A DNA stretch of 35,725 bases, taken from positions 1 through 35,725 of the forward strand of contig JABXHG010000005.1 of NCBI GenBank assembly GCA_013393545.1, in the 5' to 3' direction. The notes beneath the pieces are model-generated. The model was not told where the DNA came from, did not search any database, and saw nothing but the letters and a program-made list of their open reading frames with translations. Of the stretch, positions 8,703 to 14,816 are shown piece after piece. This DNA is from Alteromonadaceae bacterium (GTDB taxonomy: Bacteria; Pseudomonadota; Gammaproteobacteria; Pseudomonadales; Oleiphilaceae). Made by a program: the position numbers and the translations under genes. How positions within the stretch are numbered: the first letter of the stretch is position 1; the number at the start of each line of letters is the position of its first letter.

Positions 8703-9203
8703 GTGAGCAGTTACGAGAAGGTGTTGGTGGCACTTCGGCGGGTGATTCGGGCAACAGATCTGCATTCCAAGCGGCTGAGCAAGCACGCCGGGCTCACCGG
8801 GCCACAGCTCTTGATCATGCGTACTATTCGCGAGTTGGGCGAGGTGACCATTGGCACCATTGCCGAGCACGTCAGCCTCAGCCAGGCCACCGTGACCACC
8901 ATTCTTGACCGGCTCGAACACCGGGGGCTGGTGTATCGGGTGCGCAGCACCCGGGACAAGCGCAAGGTGCACGCGCATCTGACCGAGCAGGGCGCCGAAC
9001 TGCTGGCCCAGGCGCCGAATCCTCTGCAGGAGGATTTCGTGCAGAAGTTCCAGAGCCTGGATGAGTGGGAGCAAACCATGATCCTGGCCTCCCTGCAGCG
9101 GGTGGCGAACATGATGAACGCCGATGATATTGATGCCTCGCCGGTGTTGACGGTCGGTTCCATGCTCAAGGATGATGGGTGGAAAGAAAAGGCCCCTCAA
9201 TGA
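8703..9203 (+). CDS. MarR-family transcriptional regulator
   Basis: A 166-residue dimeric winged-helix DNA-binding protein. The recognition region VTIGTIAEHVSLSQATVTTIL lies at about 49-68, and the wing carries the MarR signature DKRKVHAHLT (85-94). I prefer the GTG at 8703 because GGAG stands six bases before it and the product then starts MSSYEKVLVALRRVIR. ATG codons at 8685 and 8691 in the same frame lack a good ribosome site, but would add six or four residues. The gene is divergent from the TPR gene and about 170 bases upstream of dtd. Its overall look resembles the MarR proteins near ectoine genes (EctR), but no ectoine genes are present here, so the target and ligand are unknown. Confidence 0.87.
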   Translation: MSSYEKVLVALRRVIRATDLHSKRLSKHAGLTGPQLLIMRTIRELGEVTIGTIAEHVSLSQATVTTILDRLEHRGLVYRVRSTRDKRKVHAHLTEQGAELLAQAPNPLQEDFVQKFQSLDEWEQTMILASLQRVANMMNADDIDASPVLTVGSMLKDDGWKEKAPQ

Positions 9204-9295
9204 TCCCTCGCATGATTGGCGTCGGGTAATCCTCTACGCGAGTGACGTGAGGTAGTGTCCGGACATCGAGAAGTCGGAGGCTTAAAAAACAGTGG

Positions 9296-9324
9296 TTGCG
9301 TTCGGTAATCACCGGTTATATATT
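9296..9324 (+). promoter_or_regulatory. Probable dtd promoter
   Basis: A TTGCGT -35 box (9296-9301) and TATATT -10 box (9319-9324) are separated by exactly 17 bases, about 50 bases before the dtd ATG. The spacer contains a CGGT-AATC-ACCG dyad. Confidence 0.55.
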
Positions 9325-9373
9325 CACGCTCGGTTAATTTCATGAAACCCGGTTTCTAACGACCCGGAGCCAG

Positions 9374-9832
9374 ATGAAAGCACTGATTCAGCGCGTTACC
9401 GAAGCCAATGTCGTGGTTGGAGGTCAGCAGATTTCTTCTGTTGGTCCCGGCCTTTTGGTGTTTTTGGGCGTTGAGAAAAGCGACACGAACCAATCGGCGA
9501 AGGATCTCTGCCGGAAAACCCTCTCTTATCGCGTATTCCCTGATGAGCAAGGCCGGATGAACGTTAACGTTCAGGACTCTGGCGGCTCGTTGCTTATTGT
9601 TCCCCAGTTTACTCTCGCTGCAGATACCGGTTCTGGTACGCGCCCGGGCTTCTCTCGGGCGGCTGTCCCGGAGATGGCCTGTCAGCTGTATATGGATTTT
9701 GTGGCAGAAGCGAAAGCCGCTCTGGGTGAAGAGCGAGTAGGTGAGGGCAGGTTTGCTGCTGACATGAAGGTATCGTTGCTCAATGACGGGCCGGTGACCT
9801 TCATGCTGGAAACAGGTGGCAAGTCAGGGTGA
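9374..9832 (+). CDS. dtd: D-aminoacyl-tRNA deacylase
   Basis: A 152-residue cytoplasmic enzyme that hydrolyses D-amino acids, and glycine mischarged on tRNA-Ala, from tRNA. It starts with [15 protein letters not shown] and has [16 protein letters not shown] (71-85) and NDGPVTF (137-143), the two active-site motifs that give the cross-subunit Gly-cis-Pro pocket. The first motif is normally SQFTL; here the serine (position 77) is proline, while Gln78, Phe79 and Thr80 are kept. Length is slightly above the E. coli protein (145). GGAG stands five bases before the ATG, and a good promoter lies at 9296-9324. Confidence 0.95.
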   Translation: MKALIQRVTEANVVVGGQQISSVGPGLLVFLGVEKSDTNQSAKDLCRKTLSYRVFPDEQGRMNVNVQDSGGSLLIVPQFTLAADTGSGTRPGFSRAAVPEMACQLYMDFVAEAKAALGEERVGEGRFAADMKVSLLNDGPVTFMLETGGKSG

Positions 9833-10335
9833 TGCTCAAAAAAGTGACACAGGTAACGTCGGTGCCATATAGAGGTGCGTATATTCGGTGCCCACTGATT
9901 GATACACGGGCTATCTGGCGTGGCCGATTTTTGCAATAGGCTGAATTAAAAAGCTTTTTTATAACCTGGCCCTTAACTTGTTGGTGAAGCCATCTGAATT
10001 CGGTGTTCTTGTCATAAAATTGCAAGGTTGGGCTGGCATAAAACAGGGCTGTGTAAGTACCAGGTGAGGCTAAAAAATCGCCACCTTAAAAGTTGCAAAT
10101 GCTCAGGTAATGTATTAAAACGGATAGTCACACAGAGCTTTAATAAAAGCCTGTAAGTTGTTGAGAGGTAAGACTCGGCACCGCCCAGTCGGACAAGAAC
10201 AAGAAATGTCGGCCTTGTTACGGCAAGCCATGCCGATCGAGCAATCCGGTAGCGCCAGCACCGCTGGGGTTGCCACGAAAAATCGGGATCTGAGCCCGTC
10301 GAAAATCTGAGTTAACACAAATAGGAAGACGCAAC
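9833..10335. other. 503-bp intergenic region upstream of the porin gene
   Basis: No ORF here looks like a gene. It is AT-rich in its first half, with the dyad AAAAAGCTTTTT near 9948-9959, and more G+C-rich after about 10160. Small hairpins are possible (AACAAG/CTTGTT near 10196-10220, CGGCA/TGCCG near 10221-10235), and GGAAG precedes the porin start. I found no confident promoter. A long untranslated leader or a small RNA is possible but cannot be shown from sequence alone. Confidence 0.5.
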
Positions 10336-11379
10336 ATGAAAAAGACAATTCTTGCTTCTGCTATCGCAGCTGCATCCTTCTCTGGCGCTGCTTTTGCCCA
10401 GGAAAGCAACCTGCCGACTGTTTACGGTAACATTCAGTACGCCATTACTCACGATGACGTGAAAGATGGTTCCTCCGACGTTGAGCATCGTGATAACGGT
10501 TCCACCATCGGTATCAAGCATGACCACGAAATCATGCCTGGCCTGAGCGGTTTCTTCAAAGCCGAGCTCGAGTTTAACGGTGATGACGCTAACACTAGCA
10601 CTGGCCTTGACGATTTCGATGAAGCTTATATTGGTGTAGAGAGCGATAGCTTTGGTCGGTTGTGGATTGGTTCTGACGACTCCACTTACGAGCGTGCGAT
10701 CGACGAAATCTCTAACTACTACGAAGCAGCTGATCTGAGCCTTGGTGCGACATACGATACTGGTGAAGGTGACCTCGTTCAGTATGCGACCCCGAGCTTT
10801 GGTGGTTTCCAGCTGCACGCAGCTGTTCAGTTTAACGGCGAAGGCGACTCAAGCAACGACAAGAAGTCTTACCCGTATCAGCTGGCTGCGACTTATACCG
10901 TAGATGCATTGGAGTTGGCCGTTGCGATGGATTCCAACGACGGTGACTCTGCATACAAAGATGACGCAGGCACCAGTGTTAATAATGAAAACACCTATGG
11001 TCTGCGTGCAAGCTACACTCTGGGCGACATGCGTTTGACTGGTCAGATGCAAACTCGTAAAGACACAGTAGACCTTTACGGTGTATTTGCTAGTTACTCC
11101 ATCGGCAAAAATCAGTTCGCTGTTTCGTATGAGTTGGCTCAGTATGATGATGAATACTTCATCAACGGTGAAGGCGGCTTGGATCGCGACACTGTAACCT
11201 TGCAGGCTCTGCATAACCTGTCCGACAACATGTATGTCTACGCTGAAGGCTACATCGGTGGCGGTGACGACGTTTACGGTTACAACAACACCGTGGATGG
11301 TGATGATGACTTTGGCAAAGCAGCCGGCTATAGCGATGAGCGTACAGTTGCAGCTGTTGGTGCTGTCTACCACTTCTAA
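10336..11379 (+). CDS. Outer-membrane porin (Gram-negative general-porin type)
   Basis: A 347-residue porin-like beta-barrel protein. The signal peptide ends at AAFA/Q (21-22). The mature chain starts ESNLPTVYGNIQYA, typical of the first strand and of the Porin_4 group, and shows alternating hydrophobic strands such as SKIGIKHDHE-type and LAATYTVDALELAVAM stretches. It ends in Tyr-His-Phe; a C-terminal Phe is the recognition signal for the BAM complex. The protein is very rich in Asp and Glu, as expected in marine bacteria and of cation-preferring channels. It is a single gene with a long leader and a strong terminator. Specificity is unknown. Confidence 0.92.
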   Translation: MKKTILASAIAAASFSGAAFAQESNLPTVYGNIQYAITHDDVKDGSSDVEHRDNGSTIGIKHDHEIMPGLSGFFKAELEFNGDDANTSTGLDDFDEAYIGVESDSFGRLWIGSDDSTYERAIDEISNYYEAADLSLGATYDTGEGDLVQYATPSFGGFQLHAAVQFNGEGDSSNDKKSYPYQLAATYTVDALELAVAMDSNDGDSAYKDDAGTSVNNENTYGLRASYTLGDMRLTGQMQTRKDTVDLYGVFASYSIGKNQFAVSYELAQYDDEYFINGEGGLDRDTVTLQALHNLSDNMYVYAEGYIGGGDDVYGYNNTVDGDDDFGKAAGYSDERTVAAVGAVYHF

Positions 11380-11414
11380 TCAGCCTGTTGGCTAATTCAG
11401 AAGGTTAGGTAAAG

Positions 11415-11450
11415 CAAAAGCCGGTGACTCAGGTCACCGGCTTTTGTCGT
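11415..11450. terminator. Strong intrinsic terminator after the porin gene
   Basis: A perfect 14-bp stem (11415-11428 with 11433-11446) with a 4-base loop starts 36 bases after the porin stop. The arms end in AAAA/TTTT, so it could act in both directions. Confidence 0.9.
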
Positions 11451-11520
11451 TTCTGGAAATAAATTCCATTCATTTCTGATACCGTATGATGAATAGAACA
11501 ATTGGCGAAGGAGATGCCCC

Positions 11521-12195
11521 ATGCAGAAGCTCATTTTGGTCCTGCTTTCAATCCTGATGCTCGGTGGCTGCGCTGGCGTTCAGCCCTCTTCAAAAAACGC
11601 TGAAGGCAATAAAATCATTTCCTCCAGCTACCCGGCGGCTACGTTTGTTATTGACGATACTTTTGAGCTGCAGGGCCATCGCAGTGGCATCGACCATGGC
11701 GGCACAGTGAGCCCGACAACTAGCAGTTCATCGAGCTACACCGGAGAGCACTTTGTCTATGTGGATTCCGGCACAGGCACCTGGGTCGATAAAATTGTTG
11801 CGGTTAGTTTTCTGAAATTGAACAAGCCCCGATGGACCTGGGAGCGGACTCCGGAATGGACAGGCAAGAGTGTTATTGAAGGAACCATTGAGACCCGAAT
11901 AGGTGAGCTGGATACCTACACAACATTTACCCGTCTTCCCGGTTTATTGGATGAGTATAACCTGAACCTCACCAGTAAAAACGTACATCTATGCGGTGCT
12001 GTCGTCACCATGCGCCAGATCCCGTCGGGGATGGCAAGATATAAACACAGCATTGACTACATGGAGCCCATTCGCTGCAGTGAAACGGATCAGTTTTTCT
12101 ATGGGGATGGAAGTCTTACGAATACCGGACGACTTCGGCTCGAGAGGGTTTTCGAGCATGCCCAGCGGGATGTGAGGATTTACGAGAATCGATGA
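11521..12195 (+). CDS. Putative lipoprotein, function unknown
   Basis: A 224-residue protein with a lipoprotein signal: a Lys at position 3, a hydrophobic core, and the lipobox LGG-C with Cys17. Gly at +2 after the cysteine suggests outer-membrane sorting by Lol. A serine-rich stretch (about 69-73) precedes the rest, which is polar with scattered tryptophans (TWVDK, RWTWERTPEW). Two further cysteines (near 159 and 182) could form a disulfide. I do not recognise a named domain. AGGAG before the ATG at 11521 supports the start. Its stop lies only a few bases before a DUF4160 gene fragment, so the 3' boundary may mark a past rearrangement. Confidence 0.78.
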   Translation: MQKLILVLLSILMLGGCAGVQPSSKNAEGNKIISSSYPAATFVIDDTFELQGHRSGIDHGGTVSPTTSSSSSYTGEHFVYVDSGTGTWVDKIVAVSFLKLNKPRWTWERTPEWTGKSVIEGTIETRIGELDTYTTFTRLPGLLDEYNLNLTSKNVHLCGAVVTMRQIPSGMARYKHSIDYMEPIRCSETDQFFYGDGSLTNTGRLRLERVFEHAQRDVRIYENR

Positions 12196-12207
12196 TACGG
12201 ACAGTAA

Positions 12208-12393
12208 TGCAAGGAGCGCGGCCATGAGGCGATAATCTCAATTCAAACTCTCGAAATTATGGAGGGTGAATTGCCAAGGAGAGCAAAAGCCTTGGTCATA
12301 GAGTGGGCGATTGAATACAGGCAGGATTTATTGAATGATTGGGCGTTGGCGGAGCAGCATCAGCCTCTGAACAGGATCGACCCTTTGGAGTAA
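12208..12393 (+). pseudogene. DUF4160 gene remnant, N-terminal half missing
   Basis: A reading frame open from 12208 to the TAA at 12391-12393 ends with residues that match the C-terminal half of DUF4160 proteins as I know them: HEAIISIQTLEIMEGELPRR, then a LVIEW helix, a RQDLLNDW segment and a QPLNRIDPLE ending. The N-terminal half, which in this family carries a PPHFH motif, is absent: a stop (TAA 12205-12207) precedes the frame and similarity fades near 12220. A 44-residue product could start at ATG 12259, but it would lack the family's core. It lies just after the lipoprotein gene and before DUF2442, its usual partner. The family assignment is from memory. Confidence 0.7.
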
Positions 12394-12397
12394 TAGC

Positions 12398-12634
12398 ATG
12401 CACAGAGTCACTAGCGTACAGGCAAAAGCCGGTTACACCCTGGCCATAACCTTTGATGATGGCACGCATGGAGAGGTCTGCATCGCTGACAGACTGTTCG
12501 GGCCGATGTTCGAGCCGCTCAAGGATCCCTCTTTCTTTGCTCAGGTGAGGGTAGATGAGTTTGGCGCCGTTTGTTGGCCAAACGAAGCAGATTTGGCCCC
12601 TGATGCACTCTATCGCAAAATCTCGATGCACTAA
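12398..12634 (+). CDS. DUF2442 family small protein
   Basis: A complete 78-residue protein. MHRVTSVQAKAGYTLAITFDDG followed by a LFGPMFEPLKDPSFFAQVRVD segment and a GAVCWPNEADLAPDALY ending is the standard DUF2442 pattern. Its ribosome site GGAG (12387-12390) overlaps the end of the DUF4160 remnant, four bases upstream of this ATG, so the two were once translated as a pair. DUF4160-DUF2442 pairs recur in bacteria and have been suggested to be toxin-antitoxin-like, but I know of no proven function. Here the partner is broken. Confidence 0.85.
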   Translation: MHRVTSVQAKAGYTLAITFDDGTHGEVCIADRLFGPMFEPLKDPSFFAQVRVDEFGAVCWPNEADLAPDALYRKISMH

Positions 12635-12646
12635 TCCGGAGTTTGT

Positions 12647-13507
12647 ATGGCCACAGAACTCGAAATCAAACTCACCCTCACCGAGCCCGCCCAGCAACAG
12701 GCCCTGAACTGGCTGTTGTCTTTACCGCAGGCGGAGAAAGGTCCCCACAAAACACTGGTCAACCGCTACTACGACACCCCTGATGCGGCCCTGAATCAGG
12801 CGCGCGCCGCGTTGCGAGTGCGCCAGGCCGGAGATCGTTATATCCAGACCCTGAAAACCCGTGGGGAGTTTGTGAACGGTGCCCACAACCGCCAGGAATG
12901 GGAGTGGGAGCTAGCCGGCCCAGAGCTGGATTTGTCACTACTGGAACAAACCCCGCTGCATGGCCAGGTGGATTTGAGTGCTCTGCAGTTGGCGTTTGAA
13001 ACCAACTTCCAGCGGCAGGAAATTATCCTCAAGGATGGCGATAACGGAATTGAAGTGGCCGTTGATGCGGGCCAGATCCTTGGTGGTGGGAAAACCATGC
13101 CTCTGCACGAGGTGGAGTTTGAGCTGAAAGCCGGTGATGCAGAGTGCCTGATGCAGCAAGCTTCAAAGCTGGCGGAGCAAGTGCCGGTATTTCTGAACCT
13201 GGTCAGCAAGGCGGAACAGGGTTATTACCTAGCGGGTATCTACCAGCCCGAACCAAAAACACCGGAAGAGCCGCTCTCAGTCACCGGATTTTTGCACTTG
13301 CTTAGTGTTAGTTGGCTGACTGGAAAGCCGGTTCAGTTATCTGAATCTGTGCTGCTGAATATTGAAGCTGTGGCGGAGCAGGGCGCCTTGAGTCAGCTCT
13401 GGAGGCAGGCAAGCCAGCTCCTTCAAACCGGTATTACAACCGCGAAGCTGATCGACCAGTTGCCAGAGTTTGGCCAGCTGCAATTGGCGCTGGCGGCGAG
13501 AAGCTAG
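12647..13507 (+). CDS. CYTH domain protein, probable inorganic triphosphatase (YgiF-like)
   Basis: A 286-residue protein with the CYTH signature E-x-E-x-K at 4-8 (ELEIK). Acidic and basic tunnel residues are in RYYDTP (42-47), ALRVRQAGD and QTLKTRGEF. The family binds triphosphates with Mg2+ and in E. coli YgiF hydrolyses inorganic triphosphate. YgiF is about 433 residues with a C-terminal CHAD domain; here the CYTH domain ends near 200 and only about 85 residues follow, so the CHAD domain is absent or very short. The position close to glnE mirrors the ygiF-glnE order of enterobacteria. GGAG precedes the ATG. Confidence 0.88.
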   Translation: MATELEIKLTLTEPAQQQALNWLLSLPQAEKGPHKTLVNRYYDTPDAALNQARAALRVRQAGDRYIQTLKTRGEFVNGAHNRQEWEWELAGPELDLSLLEQTPLHGQVDLSALQLAFETNFQRQEIILKDGDNGIEVAVDAGQILGGGKTMPLHEVEFELKAGDAECLMQQASKLAEQVPVFLNLVSKAEQGYYLAGIYQPEPKTPEEPLSVTGFLHLLSVSWLTGKPVQLSESVLLNIEAVAEQGALSQLWRQASQLLQTGITTAKLIDQLPEFGQLQLALAARS

Positions 13508-13550
13508 TCGTTTTCTTCGCACGACGCTCAGCTCTCCAGGCAAGCCCGAC

Positions 13551-14738
13551 TCAGGCAGACGGCGGTGGCGTAGCGCCATCCGTTGGCGCCTGCCGGGACG
13601 CCTCATTCTGCTCATGCATAACACGCCACTGGGCCAGAAATTCCCGGTAGCGCTCTAGCGCCTCTTCCACTACAGACACATCCGGCGTGTCAGCCGAGCG
13701 CACCAGCACAATCAGCCCCTTGCCTTCCACTTCCTTGTTGGTGTCCGGATGGCAGACCACTTCGTTGTCATGGTCAATGTAGGCCAGCGCTGTGCCAATG
13801 CCGTGGCGCACCAGGGCGCTGACAATATCGGCCCAGATCAGGTCGTCCAGCTCCAGGTCGTACCGGTGCGGGTGATCCCGCTCGTAGTTGAACATGTCTT
13901 CCAACACCTTCTCCGAGCCGGGGGCAACCACCGCTCGCACCATGATCTCCGGATAGGTGCGTACCGGCCGGATAATGGTGCGCACGCCAAGCGCTTTAAA
14001 CCGATCTCGGTTGTGATCGCTCACGCATTCCACCGTGGTGCGGTGGCCCAGATTCGAGTCGCTTAGTCGGTGGGCGATATCGAAGGTCAGGCTGTCTGAT
14101 GACGCATCGGACTCGTCAGCAGCCAGAATAATAATGTGTTTGGCGCTACCGGCGTGCACGGCCTTCAGGGCGTCCGGATCGTTACCTGCGCCGTGATAGT
14201 GCACCAGGCCGCAATCTCTTAACTCCACCGGCAAGCCGTTGGGAAATTGCCGAGTCAACAGCATGATGGGTACGGTGTGATATTCCGGCACGGAGCGAAT
14301 CTGGGAGGCGAAGCGCATGAAATACTGCTCGCCGCCGCTGCGGGGAGTGTTGATGATGACAATGTGGTCTTTCATTTTGTAAATCCAGCGTCCTTGAAGA
14401 ATTTGTTCGCGCCGGTAGAACCGGTATTCAATCACATCACTGATGATCACCGTGATCATGGTGATCACCCCGATGAACATAATCAGCATAGTGCTGATCC
14501 GGCCGAGGTAAGTCTCCGGTGAGAGATCGCCATAGCCCACTGTTGTGGCCGTGGTCATGGTCAGCCAGATAGATTCGAACAGCGTGAGGTCTTCAACTGC
14601 CCAGATCACCAGGATTTGCAGCACAATCATGCCGGCCAAAACGCCCACCAAGCGCTTCACGCGGCTGCGGATCATTTCGCCCATGGGCAGGTGGGTTTCA
14701 CTATGCTCCGGGTTCAGGGAGCGGCGCAGTGGCAGCAT
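13551..14738 (-). CDS. Potassium channel with pore and RCK/TrkA-N domain
   Basis: A 395-residue inner-membrane channel subunit. Two membrane helices (about 30-47 and 79-102) flank a pore loop with the K+ selectivity filter TTVGYGD (65-71). A cytoplasmic regulator domain follows, with HIVIINTPRSGGEQY at about 128-142 in the place of the nucleotide-binding loop. The usual Rossmann GxGxxG is not evident, so ligand binding may differ. The C-terminal tail is Pro/Thr/Ala-rich. The gene stands alone on the minus strand between the triphosphatase gene and glnE. It starts at ATG 14738; another ATG at codon 19 is possible. Confidence 0.9.
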   Translation of the reverse strand: MLPLRRSLNPEHSETHLPMGEMIRSRVKRLVGVLAGMIVLQILVIWAVEDLTLFESIWLTMTTATTVGYGDLSPETYLGRISTMLIMFIGVITMITVIISDVIEYRFYRREQILQGRWIYKMKDHIVIINTPRSGGEQYFMRFASQIRSVPEYHTVPIMLLTRQFPNGLPVELRDCGLVHYHGAGNDPDALKAVHAGSAKHIIILAADESDASSDSLTFDIAHRLSDSNLGHRTTVECVSDHNRDRFKALGVRTIIRPVRTYPEIMVRAVVAPGSEKVLEDMFNYERDHPHRYDLELDDLIWADIVSALVRHGIGTALAYIDHDNEVVCHPDTNKEVEGKGLIVLVRSADTPDVSVVEEALERYREFLAQWRVMHEQNEASRQAPTDGATPPPSA

Positions 14739-14816
14739 TCGGCGGTTCGCCTTCAGTCGTGAGTCAGTTCGTTATACAGTAGCGCAAATATAACAGAGAG
14801 ACAGGGGAGTGCATGT

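Noticed and set aside
7491..9319. Shared CACCGGTTA words in the livK and dtd promoter regions (7491-7499 and 9310-9318)
   Set aside because: Nine bases in two G+C-rich promoters can be chance, and the two genes have no evident common control.
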